Counted from the stretch's first letter, positions 9,158-19,804 are shown. The stretch is DNA of 64,000 nucleotides from JAKFWF01 sp963741505 (GCA_963741505.1 CAVUIJ010000007.1:12380-76379), one strand, 5' to 3'. Numbers and translations: made by a program. Notes: generated from the sequence alone by a model not told the origin.

Positions 9158-9980
9158 ATGGGACTGATGGGCACGCTCATCCGCAGCGCTGGTTCGATCT
9201 GGCCAAGCCTCCCCGGCGCCTACGACTACGTGCTGACGCTCAGTGACGCCGAACTTGCCTGGGAGTTTCTGCGGCGCAACTCCGACTATCAAGTTGATGT
9301 CAGGAGAAGTCAGGCCAAGCTCGGCAAGGCTCGCCGCCTCGCCTCCGGACAGCATCTGTGGCGCGGCGCGCGGCCCAATGAAGGCGCTTCGAAGTGGGAT
9401 CTCTGCTCCTTTCGTCGATCCCGCGTTGGCAGCACCCGATGCCCCCATCTGTTGGCTCGCCGCCACTGGTGCCGCCATTGTTGATGCCCGATCAGCGCTC
9501 GCCGGCTCACGCGTGGTTTCCGACATTGTATTGGCCGAGCTGCCGTGCGTCAGGCATATCGTGCAGGACCACGCGGGTATTGAGCTGGTGCTGATCCGCA
9601 CAACCGATCACGCCGTGACCCTGAGGTTGCATGGCGCTCATGCCGCCGACGGTCCGGTCCAGCTGACGTTTCTGGTGCCGGGACTGTCGAGCGCGCGCAA
9701 CCTTGGCGCACTGTTGGCGGTCTTGCCGGATATGCTCGTCGCCGCGCCACGGCGATTCAAACGCTCCAGGAGGCAGATTTTGATGCGCGACGCGCTAATC
9801 ACGCTCGATGGCCGAGGCTCAGGGGCGAGCTATCGGGATATTGCATGCATCATCTACGGCAAGGATCGCACGCAGACCGCTTGGAACAGCAACAGTCGAT
9901 CGCTGAAGGATCGACTGCATCGGGCGTTCAACCTTGGCAAATCGTATCGCGACGGCGGTTACCGCGCGCTCATACAGTAG
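9158..9980 (+). pseudogene. DUF6499-DUF2285 ICE-associated protein, frameshifted
   Basis: The N-terminal part (start 9158) reads 'YDYVLTLSDAELAWEFLRRN', typical of the short N-terminal domain of these proteins. The C-terminal part, in another frame, has the DUF2285 region ending in 'RDIACIIYGKDRTQTAWNSN' and 'SLKDRLHRAFNLGKSYRDGG'. Removing one T in the TTT near 9412 joins the two as 'KWDLCSFVDPALAAPD'. Such genes are commonly found at the edge of rhizobial integrative elements next to an excisionase-like HTH gene, which follows here. The function is unknown, possibly regulatory or DNA-binding. A single +1 could also be an assembly error. Confidence 0.7.
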
Positions 9981-10074
9981 GGGGTGTCGTTCTGACAGTA
10001 CGCAGTCCGACACCTCTCAACCATTGCCTTTTCCCGCATCATCCCTGGCGCTCCTGCCCGAAAAGGACCGCTCG

Positions 10075-10284
10075 ATGGCCAAACAAGCCCGATCTCCATT
10101 CTTCACCGCCGACGAGGCCGCAGAGTATCTGCGGTTGAAAAAGCACACGCTCGAGAATATGCGCTGGCAGGGCACCGGTCCGAACTTCCGCAAGCACGGC
10201 GGTCGCATTTTCTACCACCGTACTGAATTGAAACAGTGGTCGGAGCAGAACCGCCGGCGGTCCTCTTCCGGGTCGGAAAAATGA
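10075..10284 (+). CDS. Excisionase/AlpA-like helix-turn-helix protein
   Basis: 69 residues from the ATG at 10075, preceded by 'GAAAAGGA'. The sequence 'FFTADEAAEYLRLKKHTLEN' and 'KHGGRIFYHRTELKQWSEQN' is the MerR-like winged HTH of excisionases (HTH_17). These small proteins act as recombination directionality factors or plasmid-transfer regulators. Its stop overlaps the ATG of the following TraF gene (ATGA), so the two are likely co-transcribed and translationally coupled. The start was chosen because the longer frame upstream has no family-like sequence. Confidence 0.8.
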   Translation: MAKQARSPFFTADEAAEYLRLKKHTLENMRWQGTGPNFRKHGGRIFYHRTELKQWSEQNRRRSSSGSEK

Positions 10285-10787
10285 AGCCGGTCGTCCTGAT
10301 GACGATATCGGCTCTGGCCGGACTGCTGATCGCAATGCCCAAAACCAACATCACGCCCAAGCTGGTGTGGAATGCGTCACCAAGCATCCCAGTTGGCCTC
10401 TACGTCATCAAGCCAACCGAGCCGCGCCGCGGAGACCTTGCCCTGGCGCGCTTGCCGCCGCCCTTGGCGGAACTGGCCCAGCGGCGCGGATATCTGACGG
10501 CCACCGATCGTGTGCTGAAACCCGTCGTTGCCGTCGCCGGAGATCGGGTGTGCCGGGTCGGTGACCACATCCTGCTGCACGGCCAGCGCGCCGCCACCGC
10601 CATACGTCGAGACGCGAAGGGACGCCTCATGCCGGTCTGGCATGGCTGTCGCCGCCTCGTTGGCGGCGAATTGTTTCTGCTATCCGATGACGCTCTGAGC
10701 TTCGATGGCCGCTATTTCGGCTCCGTCGCCGCCGACCATGTCGGCGGGCGGGCCGTGCCGCTCTGGCTCAGACGCGCAACACCATGA
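10281..10787 (+). CDS. traF: TraF-type S26 signal peptidase (conjugal transfer)
   Basis: 168 residues from the ATG at 10281, overlapping the preceding stop by 4 bp. An N-terminal membrane segment ('VVLMTISALAGLLIAM') is followed by the S26 box 'NASPSIPVGLY', whose Ser is the predicted nucleophile. The Lys of 'LKPVVAVAGDRV' is the predicted general base. TraF peptidases of the S26C group process or cyclise conjugative pilin in the periplasm. Length and order (HTH, TraF, DUF736, RlxS) match rhizobial integrative conjugative elements. The reading frame is intact. Confidence 0.85.
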   Translation: MKPVVLMTISALAGLLIAMPKTNITPKLVWNASPSIPVGLYVIKPTEPRRGDLALARLPPPLAELAQRRGYLTATDRVLKPVVAVAGDRVCRVGDHILLHGQRAATAIRRDAKGRLMPVWHGCRRLVGGELFLLSDDALSFDGRYFGSVAADHVGGRAVPLWLRRATP

Positions 10788-11631
10788 CAAGGCGCTGACG
10801 TTATTGATCACACCCGGCGCTCGCGCGCCGTGATGCTTGCTATCACCCGGATCAAGATAAAGTTTCACCGGCTGCAGCGCCAATTGCCAATGTCGCTCAT
10901 GACGATGTTCGACGTCAATCAGCAACGATCTGCGGTCGCAATTTCGATATCTCGAACGTGATCTGGGCGGGTCCGCCCTCGGCTTCAAAACCTCGGGCGG
11001 ATCGGGCTCTATGGCGCGGCTCAACCGGCCGCGCCACCGAGCCACCGCGATCGGGCGGCGTCTCGGCCCATGCGGGTTGCGATCCCTCCCGCGGGCAAGC
11101 GCCCCGGTCAAACTGTTCAATGGCGCGGGCACGAACGGCGTCGGCGGCGACGCACGTGTCCCGCTCTCCCCAACCGAGCGGTATCGGGGCATGGGTTGAT
11201 CTGTCGAGGTCGTAGCGGTGTCGCCCCATGCATGTCAGCGCTCGGCTGACCAGGCGTCCCCTTCGGCAAGCTGGCACTTCTGCCAGCCCGTCTAATGCCA
11301 CCTCCGTTCGCATGATCGTGCGTTGGCGCCGTCACCGCAGCTCGCACCGTGCTTTGCGGCGCCGGCGGTCATTTGCCGCTCGCCTCGTTCAGTCTCGCGT
11401 CGGCCTGATCCGACCAGCATGTCACGTCCTCAGGTCTGTTCCTGCGTCCCCACACCCCGCCGATCAATGTGCGACGGTGCGGCAGTCGTCGCCTTCGAAG
11501 CAACCCGGCGGAAGGGCCGGGTCCGCCACGGTGTTTCGGCCCTGCGGGTGCTTCAGTCGCCGCCCGCCGCCATCTCGCGCACGCCGGCGGGGGATGGTCT
11601 TCCGCCGGCGCAACAGATGAGGACTTTGACC
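10788..11631. other. Long gene-free stretch upstream of the DUF736 gene
   Basis: About 840 bp. ORFs here are Arg/Pro-rich with no recognisable domain, as expected for shadow ORFs in GC-rich DNA. It may contain the origin of transfer or regulatory elements of the conjugative module, but I could not pick out a specific site. Confidence 0.4.
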
Positions 11632-11955
11632 ATGGCTACCATCGGATCAGTTACCAAACGCGACGACGGCCGCTACGAAGGCGAGCTCAGGACCCTCTCG
11701 GTCCGCGCCGAGATCGCGATCGTCCCGGTCAGTGACAAGTCGTCGCCGGGCCAGCCCGACTATCGCGTGATGTCGCAAGGCATCGAGATCGGTGCCGGCT
11801 GGATCCGCACCGGCCAGATCTCACACAAGGAGTACGTAGCGCTTTCAATCGCGGCTCCCGAACTCGGGGCCAAGACGCTCTACGCCAACCTCGGACGAGC
11901 AGCCGGCCAGACCGACCCTGAAGTCTTCGCGCTGATCTGGAACCCGCAGGACTGA
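11632..11955 (+). CDS. DUF736 family protein
   Basis: 107 residues starting 'MATIGSVTKRDDGRYEGELR', the hallmark start of DUF736, with 'VMSQGIEIGAGWIRTGQIS' and a terminal 'YANLGRAAGQTDPEVFALIW'. The ATG at 11632 is preceded by 'GATGAGGAC' at good distance. DUF736 proteins are small cytoplasmic proteins strongly associated with alphaproteobacterial plasmids and integrative elements; the biochemical role is unknown. A strong hairpin follows the stop. Confidence 0.9.
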   Translation: MATIGSVTKRDDGRYEGELRTLSVRAEIAIVPVSDKSSPGQPDYRVMSQGIEIGAGWIRTGQISHKEYVALSIAAPELGAKTLYANLGRAAGQTDPEVFALIWNPQD

Positions 11956-11963
11956 CGTCAATC

Positions 11964-11993
11964 GCCCTCGCGCCGCACCGCCGGCGCGAGGGC
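11964..11993 (+). terminator. Hairpin after the DUF736 gene
   Basis: GCCCTCGCGCCG (11964-11975) pairs perfectly with CGGCGCGAGGGC (11982-11993) across a 6-nt loop, and is followed by 'ACCTATTTCTT'. It lies 8 bp after the stop codon and is consistent with a rho-independent terminator with a weak T tract. Confidence 0.75.
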
Positions 11994-12549
11994 ACCTATT
12001 TCTTGCCTGACCATCCGCCTCCCGCCCCCACCCACCCGCCCGTCGGGCTTGTCGGTCGCTTAGAACCTCGCCGCGACAAGACATCATTAGGCTCTGCCGT
12101 CTCAAAGTTTTGATGTTGACATCGAACCACATTGAGCTGTGGCAGTTCAGTTCTCGAGTTCGTCATCTGCAATCACAAGACTGGAACTCTGGCTCAGATC
12201 CAAAACTCAAGATGATCCGTTTGCGAGCGCAAAACATTCAATGCTGCTATCGCTCACGATCAGTTGTTTGCAGGTCGAATTTGCCCTCGTTTTGCAATCG
12301 AATTGAGCAACGCTCGAAAGGAGAATGCGGGAAGTTTGGCAGGACAGTTTTGGACATCGAGATAAAGAAGCGACGTCAGTTGAGAGTCAAAGCCTGATAA
12401 TACGGCTTGAGCGCAGGCGTCCTCAAAGCGACAATAACGTCAGAGCCTGAATTTCATTTGTAATATCAGCGCTGTTTTGCGCGCCGTCTTGTAATTCAAT
12501 TGCCTGATCTCATCTCGATGCGCCAGCAGGCGCAAACGAGGTGCGTATC
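11994..12549. other. Gene-free, AT-richer stretch before the relaxase
   Basis: No supported ORF. Base composition is more AT-rich than the surroundings, as is usual for regions near an origin of transfer upstream of a relaxase, but I see no specific nick motif. Confidence 0.35.
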
Positions 12550-14293
12550 ATGACCCAGGACGACTTCAAACCCAAGCTCGGACGCATTCGCGACGGCACG
12601 CCCGTGCGACAGCCATCGTTCAAACAGCGGGTGCTCACGCAGGCGGGAAAGTCCGGTCTGCGCACCAAGTGGCATTCGGGCCACGTCGCGCCGCGCAGTC
12701 TCAATCGCGGCATGGGAACCGGTGTGCGTGCCGCGAGCGGCCTGATCGCACCCGGCAGTCGCCGCGTCATCGTTAAGGCGCGCTACACGCGGATCGTCAA
12801 CCGCAATCTCGGCGCCGCCCGCGCGCACTTGAAATACATCCAGCGCGATGGCGTCACCCGCGAGGGCGCCGCGGGCCGGCTTTACGATGGGGACCGTGAC
12901 CAGGTCGACGGCGGTTTGTTTCTGGAGCGCTCCGAAACCGACCCGCATCAGTTCCGCTTCATCGTCTCGGCCGAGGACAGCGCCCGGCTCGCCGACCTCA
13001 AGCCCTTCGTTCGTGCCCTCATGCGCCAGATGGAGCGCGACCTCGACAGCAGACTCGACTGGGTGGCCGTCGATCATTTCAACACCGGCCATCCCCATAC
13101 CCACATCGTCATCCGCGGCAAGGACGACCAGGGCAACGACTTGGTTATGGCGCGGGACTACATCGGCCACGGTATCCGCGCCCGGGCGCAAACGCTCATC
13201 ACCCTCGAGCTCGGCCGCGAGACCGACCTTGAGCGGCTGCAGAAGCTCCACAATGAGGTCGACCAGGAACGTCTGACCCGGCTCGACCGCGCCATCCTGA
13301 TGCGCGCCAAGGACGGCACTCTGGTCGTCACGGCGGACCAGGAGCAGGATCCGGGACAACGCGCCTTGCGGCTGGGCCGGCTCAAGAAGCTCGAGCGGCT
13401 GGGATTGGCCGAGGAGCGCCAAACTGGCGTCTGGCAGCTCGATGCGCGGATGGAGCCCAAACTGCGCCAACTTGGCGAACGCGCCGACAAGCTCAAGATG
13501 ATGCAACGGGCGCTGAGGGAGGCCGGCATCGATCGCGCGGCGTCGCAGATGGCGCTGTTCGAGAAGCGACCGCGCAAACAACCGCTGATTGGCAAGATCG
13601 TCGGCATCGGCCTGGTCGACGAGATCACCGACCGCACCTGGATCATTCTCGATGCCGTCGATGGCCGTGTTCACTACGCCGAATTGGGCCGCCTGAAACC
13701 GGCCGACGTACCTGGTGCGCGGCATGCTGGTCGCACTCGGTGGCGACAGTCTTCAGGAAAAGCCGAGCGCGGTGCCACGGTTGCATATCCTGTCGCCGGT
13801 CGACGTACAGAGGCACGCAGCTTACGAGGGGCCAACCTGGCTCGATGAAGCCATCGTTGCAAAATGGAGCCCGGAGCAAGGACTCCCGGGCTTCGCCACC
13901 GAGTTGCGTGCGACCATCGCCGCTCGTGGGCAGTGGCTTGCCGAACGGCAATTGGCGAAGGTCGCCGGCGATGGCACCGTCACTCCGTTGCCTGGGATGA
14001 TGGCCGGATTGCGCAAGCTCGAGACTGAACGGCTGATCAAGGACTTGTCCAGGCACCTCGGTGCCGAGTTCATGCCGGTCGCGCCGGGGGCCCGCATCTC
14101 CGGCATCTATGATCGCGCGATCGCCACGCCGACCGGAAAATTCGCCGTCATTCGGCGCGAGGATACTTTCGCCCTGGCACCTTGGAAGCCGGCGCTCGAA
14201 CCGATGCGCGGTAGGGCGGTGACAGGGATGATCGGACCGAACCGGGTGACCTGGACGCTGGATCGGGGGCGCGGACTGCCGCCGCGCAGTTGA
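12550..14293 (+). pseudogene. rlxS: RlxS-type relaxase (VirD2-like, DUF3363), one frameshift
   Basis: From the ATG at 12550 (GAGGTG upstream): 'MTQDDFKPKLGRIRD', the typical RlxS start. A basic N-terminus precedes 'VIVKARYTRI' (candidate nucleophile Tyr) and the metal-binding histidine box 'HFNTGHPHTHIVIRG' (HPHTH at about 181-185). Downstream come 'LGRLKKLERLGLAEE' and the DUF3363 region, which changes frame near 13712. Removing one C gives 'KPADVLVRGMLVALGGDSLQ', continuing to 14293 for about 580 residues. Relaxases nick oriT and pilot the strand during conjugation. Only one lesion in 1.7 kb, so either a fresh pseudogene or an assembly indel. No traG or trb genes follow. Confidence 0.8.
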
Positions 14294-14771
14294 TACTGAG
14301 GCCGATGACCCCATTGAAATCCCGACCGGTCAAAGCCACTTTGCGGGACTTGACGCATGCAACTTGCCGGCGCACGGAGCCGGCCAGATGATCGCAAATC
14401 GAATGTGGCCGCCTGCTGGTCGCCTCAAAGAGTTCCGGGATCATGCCGCCCCGCTTATTCTTGATGGGCGAGATGATGACTGCGACCCTCATCACAACCT
14501 GAATTGGCGGATTGACTGGAGCTTGGATATGGTGGCGCGAGTGCCGGCGTCGCCTTGTTCAGCGCCGGCACGATCGCCGACGTTCGCAACGGCTGCCCTT
14601 GATGACCTTCTGCCAGCCTGCCAGTGAGCCGCCGAATGGCAGGTCAATTGGGAAGGTAGCACTGTCGAAGCTGGACGTAGGTATACATTAGCTGCCATTG
14701 AGCGCTCAGAAATCGGCGGCGATTTTCTCGTCGCCGACTACGTCCGTTGATTGGTGTATAGCGTCAAGCCC
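14294..14771. other. Gene-free stretch between relaxase and integrase
   Basis: No ORF with protein-like features. The genes expected after rlxS in intact elements (traG, trb operon) are absent, so this may be a deletion junction. Confidence 0.4.
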
Positions 14772-15413
14772 TTAGATATCGATCTTCTCGGCGATCTCGA
14801 TCGCGTCGTCGACCTCGATACCGAGATAGCGAACGGTGCTTTCGATCTTCGAATGTCCGAGCAAAAGTTGGACCGCCCGAAGGTTCCCCGTTCGCCGGTA
14901 GATCAACACCGCTATGGTGCGACGCAGCGAGTGCGTGCCGAACTTCGCCGGATCGAGGCCGATGCTGGCAACCCATTCCTGCACCAGTCGCGCGTACTGC
15001 CGCGTGGTCAACCCGCGTTTTTCATCGTCACCACGACCGGCAAACAGAAACTGCCCCGGCTTCCGGCCAGTCAGTCTCAGGTAATCGTCGATCGCCATCC
15101 GCGTCTGATCCGTCAACTCGAACCGCACGGGCCTGCCGGTCTTCTTCTGCCGGATGGTCGCGCGATCCATTGAGTAGCCGCTCGGGGCCACGTCATCAAC
15201 GCGGACGGCGACGACGTCGCAGCCACGCAGCTTGCTGTCGATCGCCAAGTTGAACAGCGCGAGGTCGCGCTTTCGACCCTCGATCTGCAACTTGGTACGG
15301 ATCGACCAGACGTGGCTCGGTCGCAGTGGCGGTTTGGCGCCTACGAGCTTGCCCTTGTTCCAAGGGGTGCGGCGAGCAGTCATTGCGGCGGCTGGTGCTT
15401 CGTTTTCTTCCAT
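14772..15413 (-). CDS. Tyrosine-type integrase
   Basis: 213 residues from the ATG at 15413, chosen because it is preceded by a strong AAGGAGACAG ribosome binding site; the longer frame upstream has no such site. The catalytic set is complete: Arg in 'LRGCDVVAVRVDD', 'THSLRRTIAVLIY' (HxLR box), His in 'LLGHSKIESTVRYLGI' and the terminal Tyr. There is no N-terminal core-binding (SAM-like) domain of usual length, so this is a short integrase. It may catalyse excision or integration of the neighbouring element, but no att site was identified. The frame is intact. Confidence 0.85.
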   Translation of the reverse strand: MEENEAPAAAMTARRTPWNKGKLVGAKPPLRPSHVWSIRTKLQIEGRKRDLALFNLAIDSKLRGCDVVAVRVDDVAPSGYSMDRATIRQKKTGRPVRFELTDQTRMAIDDYLRLTGRKPGQFLFAGRGDDEKRGLTTRQYARLVQEWVASIGLDPAKFGTHSLRRTIAVLIYRRTGNLRAVQLLLGHSKIESTVRYLGIEVDDAIEIAEKIDI

Positions 15414-15842
15414 GGTCTGTCTCCTTGGTTGGGAGACAAACCAGGATGGGCCTGAACGGGCATAAGCAGTTGATCTCACTACCGGTTCCAGACCACTTCT
15501 TCCATGAAATGGTTACCACCTGTCGATTCTGACCCACTGCTGCCGAAGTGCCGGCGCTCAACAGTCATGTTGCATGATTGCAGGGCAAGCCGGCGATCAC
15601 GCTGTGCACTGCAAGGGACTCCCCTTGAGGGCCATTCGGCATCGATGGCAGCTTACCCCTCGTGTCCGTTTCCGTTCTCTTCGACGAGAGGGGCCAACGC
15701 ACGAAGTCGCTACGCGACAGCCCGCGTTGCGGGAGCCGGGATCGGGGTTGGAGTAACTTTCTGAGAGGTCGGCGATACTGATGTGGGGAGCCAGGTCCTG
15801 AGGACGGAGGTGTTCAGCAACCCTCACTCAGAGAGGTTCCCC
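15414..15842. other. Gene-free stretch before the IS91-type element
   Basis: No supported ORF. The left boundary of the IS91-type element probably lies here, but IS91 elements have no inverted repeats or target duplications, so I cannot place it. Confidence 0.35.
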
Positions 15843-16782
15843 ATGAGCACCGACACGACTACGGGTACGCCGCTGCGTCATCGCATGATCGAGGACATGG
15901 CTGCCCGCAACCTCAACCGGCATACGCAGCGCAGTCACATCTCGAGCTGCAAGCGCTTCGCGGCCTGGCTGAGGTCGCTCGCCCGACACGGCAACGGCCG
16001 ACGAGGTGCGCCTCTTTCAACTGCATCTGATTGAGAGCGGCGCGTCGATCTGCAATCGCAACCGCATCATGACCGGGGTGAGGTTCCTGTTTCGTGTCAC
16101 GCTGCGCCGCCACGACCTTGCCGCCGAGGTCTGGCACATGAAGGAGCCGCTCAAACTGCCTCCGGTGCTCGTGTCCGACGAGATCAAGCGCGTGCTCGCC
16201 TGTGCCGAGAGCCTGAAGGCACGGGTGATGCTGACGCTTGCCTATGGTTGCGGGCTCAGAGCCGGCGAGGTGGTCCGCCTCACGGCCGGCGACATCGATA
16301 GCGAGCAGATGATCATCCGCGTCGTGCAGTCGAAAGGGCACAAGGATCGCCACGTCATGCTGCCGGCCGAGGTGCTCGATCTGCTCAGGCAATGGTGGAA
16401 GGAACGGCCTATCGAGCACGACGCCGGCATTACGTCGCAGAGGCGCTGGTTGTTTCCCGGCCGTGGCGAGCATCGGCCATCTCACCGTCCGCCAGTTCGG
16501 CCGGCTGTTCAAGGAGGCAGCCGTAGCAGCCGGCATCAGGAAGTCGGTGACACTGCATACGCTCCGTCACAGCTTCGCGACGCATCTGCTCGAGGCGGGC
16601 GTCGATGTCCGGAAGATCCAGGCGGTTCTGGGCCACGACAAGCTCGAGACGACAGCGCGCTATACGCGCGTGGCAACTGGCATGATCGCGGCTATCGAGA
16701 GCCCGCTCGAGGCGCTGTCCTTGCCGAAAGTGTGCGACGCGCGGAAAAGCGCAAGCGGAAGGGCCGGCCGCCTTCCCGGTAG
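15843..16782 (+). pseudogene. IS91-associated tyrosine recombinase, frameshifted
   Basis: Starts at the ATG at 15843 after 'GAGAGGTTCCCC'. The pieces are in order but in different frames: 'NLNRHTQRSHISSCKRFAAW', then 'IKRVLACAESLKARVMLTLA' and 'YGCGLRAGEVVRLTAGDI' (first catalytic Arg), then 'TLHTLRHSFATHLLEAGVDV' (HxLRH) and 'LGHDKLETTARYTRV' (His and Tyr). Two +1-type shifts (near 15980 and 16480) and a further one near the end separate them. All catalytic residues are present. Such a recombinase gene directly precedes tnpA in many proteobacterial IS91 elements, as here. Confidence 0.75.
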
Positions 16783-16791
16783 CGCTCGGCG

Positions 16792-18107
16792 GTGCAGCGT
16801 CCATCGCTCGAGGTCGCGGACATCTTCCTCGACCTCGGCCCCGCTTGGCGTCAAGCTAACCGTGGGCATGTGAGCCTCGGCCAGTTGAAGGTGATGAGTG
16901 CGATCGAGCGCTGCCGCACGGCGGCGCTCGGCGGCCATGTCGCGCGCTGTGAGAACGGCGACATGCGGCCATACGGCTCGTCGCTTCAATAGCTGCCGCA
17001 ATAGACATTGCCCGAAGTGCCAAGGCTCTGCGGCACGCAAATGGCTCGCCGAGCGTGAGGCCGAGTTGCTGCCGGTGCCCTACTTCCATGTGGTCTACAC
17101 GCTGCCGAGCCAGCTGCGCGACGTCGCGTATCAGAACAAGCGCGTCGTCTACGATCTGCTGATGAAGGCGGCCGCCGAGACGACGCTGGAGATCGCCGCC
17201 GATCCGAAGCGGCTCGGCGCCAGGATCGGGATCACCGCCGTACTGCACACGTGGGGCTCGGCGATGACGCATCACCCGCATGTGCACATGATCGTGCCGG
17301 GCGGCGGTTTGTCGGAAGACGGCACACGCTGGATCGCATCGCGTGAGAACTTCCTCGTCCACGTGCACGTGCTCGCGAGCAAGTTCCGGGGCAAGTTCCT
17401 TGCCATGCTTGGCGAGGCGCATGCCGATGGCAAACTCAACTTCTTCAACACCCACGCTGGTCTCGCCGAGCCGAAAACCTTCAATCGGTTCCTCGGGCCG
17501 CTGCGCCGTATCAATTGGCGAGTCCATTGCAAGCCGCCATTCGCCGGTCCCGAGCAGGTGCTGCGCTATCTCTCCCGATACACGCACCGCGTCGCCATCT
17601 CGAACCGACGGCTGGTTGCCGCCGACGATGGCGAATCGCCTTCCGCTATAAGGACTATCGCGTCGAAGGACCCGGACGTTGGAAGACGATGACGTTCGAC
17701 GAAGGCGGAATCGCCTTCCGCTTTAAGGACTATCGCATCGATGGGCGCGACCGTTGGAAGACGATGACACTGCACAGCCACGAGTTCATCCGGCGGTTCC
17801 TGATCCACGTGCTGCCGAAGGGCTTCCACCGCATCAGGCACTACGGCCTGTTCGCCAACGGCAATCGCAGCGAGACAATCGCGCGGGCACGCGAGTTGCT
17901 CGCAGTCGCCACGGCGGAGCGGCCGAAAGCCGCCGATGCGCCATCGAGCAGCTGCGACTGGAGATACCGATCAGCCGTTCGTCGCACCTCGACCGTGCCC
18001 CTGCTGCGGCGGGCGTATGCTCATCATCGAGATCTTCGCGTGCGGCGAAACTCCGCGGCACCGGCCGTCGCCGCCGACCGGCGAAGATCAAGATCGATAC
18101 GTCATGA
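16792..18107 (+). pseudogene. IS91-family transposase (HUH, Y2-type), frameshifted and with an internal duplication
   Basis: GTG start at 16792 ('QRPSLEVADIFLDLGPAWRQ'). The N-terminal zinc motif 'NSCRNRHCPKCQG' is followed by the HUH motif in 'HTWGSAMTHHPHVHMIVPGG', then 'LRYLSRYTHRVAISNRRLVA' and 'LPKGFHRIRHYGLFANGNR', ending '...KIKIDTS'. Frame changes occur near 16965 (+1) and 17633 (-1). At 17635-17784 a 25-codon unit is tandemly repeated. IS91 transposases move by rolling-circle transposition. The lesions predict no activity. Confidence 0.75.
17635..17784 (+). repeat. Diverged 75-bp tandem duplication inside the IS91 transposase
   Basis: Copy 1 (17635-17709) encodes 'IAFRYKDYRVEGPGRWKTMT' and copy 2 (17710-17784) encodes 'IAFRFKDYRIDGRDRWKTMT'. 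They match at 15 of 20 residues and are in the same frame. IS91 transposases normally have one such segment. Confidence 0.8.
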
Positions 18108-18779
18108 CGGTCATCGCGCGGAGTATCGAAGCGTTATCATCCTGGTCGCAGGCCGGGGGCGACGCCCCGCGTCCTCAAGGCACAATCCGTGTTGATGACA
18201 CTCTTACACGACGCTGGTCGGACGATCCAAAAGCGTCGATTCCGCCGCGAGCTCGACCGACGGACGGCCCAAGAGGCCACGCCGGCGGCTCGGCCCTACC
18301 GATGCGCTCCGGCACTATCCCCATAGAGCTGCTGCACCGCCAGTGCCAACCTCCCGCGACTTCGTGCCTTGGCGCTTCTCGAACATCGGCCCGAGCAAGC
18401 GGCGCCATCCGCATGCCGATGTCCGAGAAACCTGCACACAACCAGAACACCATTTGAACGGATCGTCAGACGTACTGTGGTTTTCGAGAACCCGTCTTGG
18501 CCACGATGATCTGGTCCAAGATCGGCAATAGATCGTGCACCTCAACGCGAAGCGATTGTTGAGCAAGGAGAGTTTCGCAGACCAAGTGCTCTTGCTTCGG
18601 CTTGAACAGGCGAGCCCACAATAGGATTCGTCGTGTGGCCGGCGGCCGTCGTCAAGATGCAGCACGAGTGTCCGTGTTGCCCAAAGCCCCATCCACCACC
18701 AGAGACGGGGGAACTCTCCGCCATCGGGCTCTGACTGCCCACGAACCATAGTCGCGCCCACCCTGGACGAAAATGAACC
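18108..18779. other. Gene-free stretch
   Basis: ORFs on both strands are Arg/Pro/Ser-rich without recognisable domains. I see nothing supported here. Confidence 0.35.
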
Positions 18780-18945
18780 TCAGGTTGCAGATGCGTCTTG
18801 CGCGATTGAGCGTAGCGCGCGGAACACAGTCGACTGGCCACACTCGAGTTTTCGCGCGATCTCCGCAGGCCCCATGCCCTCTGTGCCCGCACCGGGGCAT
18901 CCCTCTGCATGGTGCGCAAGGATCTCGTCCTTGCTGTAGGCGAGC
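18780..18945 (-). pseudogene. Possible resolvase-type C-terminal HTH fragment
   Basis: One minus-strand frame ending at the TGA at 18780-18782 reads 'GPAEIARKLECGQSTVFRAL', a pattern typical of the C-terminal HTH of serine recombinases (IA..L....STV.R.L). No catalytic domain is found upstream, so at best it is a remnant about 50 residues long. Confidence 0.35.
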
Positions 18946-19112
18946 CCGGGCTGCCACGTCGATCTGGTGAGTTGCGCACCACTTCAGCTGTACGCGCAGA
19001 TAGTTGCAGCTCTGCTGCAGCTCAGCGCCTCGTCGGTCAAGGGCAAAACCGGACCACGATCGAGAGGTTCATCCGAAGGCGTCTGGGACGACTTCGTGTC
19101 GCCAAGCGATCT

Positions 19113-19540
19113 TCAATGCAGCGCCCAGAGATAGGCCGCTGTCGCTGCCGCTCCAAGCATCGTCCTAACAGAATGCAGCCGTCCCCAAGTCTCCAACATG
19201 ATCCGAGAGTCAGGGCCGGCATCACTCTCCGCAATGGCTTTCAGCTTGTGGTTGGTCGGCATGATGCAAACTAGGGTATAGAGCCAGTTCGCGAGAACCA
19301 GGATCGCTCCGGCGATCCAGCGCCAGTCCATGTCACCCATGCGGTGAGCAAACCGAGCGTGCCGGACGCAATCGCCAAGTTAGCCTGCATCGTGTATCCG
19401 GCATCGTAGCTTGGTTTCCATTGTCTGAGCAGGCTCTTGTCATCGAGCTTGAGACGAGCGGGGTGTTCGGCGAAATTGATGTAGAACGCCGCCCCGGCGA
19501 AAGCAGCAGCGAACACAAGTGCCAGTTGACCAGTCAGCAT
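19113..19540 (-). pseudogene. DUF1772 (anthrone-oxygenase-like) membrane protein, frameshifted
   Basis: From the ATG at 19540: 'MLTGQLALVFAAAFAGAAFY', then 'NFAEHPARLKLDDKSLLRQW' and a second helix 'NLAIASGTLGLLTAWVT'. The continuation 'DWRWIAGAILVLANWLYTLV', 'IMPTNHKLKA' and a last helix is in another frame from about 19335. Four predicted membrane helices and these motifs match DUF1772, about 140 residues. One base appears to be missing near 19335. Isolated among remnants; role unknown. Confidence 0.65.
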
Positions 19541-19804
19541 AGAGCGGCTCCATCAAATTCGTCGCTGCGTTTACGCGTATATCGGTTGCCCGACCTCCAT
19601 GCTCGTTGTGATCGCCTCGTTCGGCGGCGAGAGCCGATCGCTTGCTCCACGCATCGTCATGGCGACGAAAATATGCGATCAGGAATTCAGGGCGGATGAC
19701 GTTTTGGTTCGATGCTGACCACAAAGGCATTTTTTAATGTCCGCTGGTAGCCTGTTTGCAATTCGACGCCGTTGACAACTGTTCGGAAGGCGCCCAGCTC
19801 TACG

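Noticed and set aside
12496..13725. A 409-residue minus-strand ORF opposite the relaxase
   Set aside because: The plus strand encodes a clear RlxS relaxase with HUH-type histidines; the minus frame is a GC-driven shadow.
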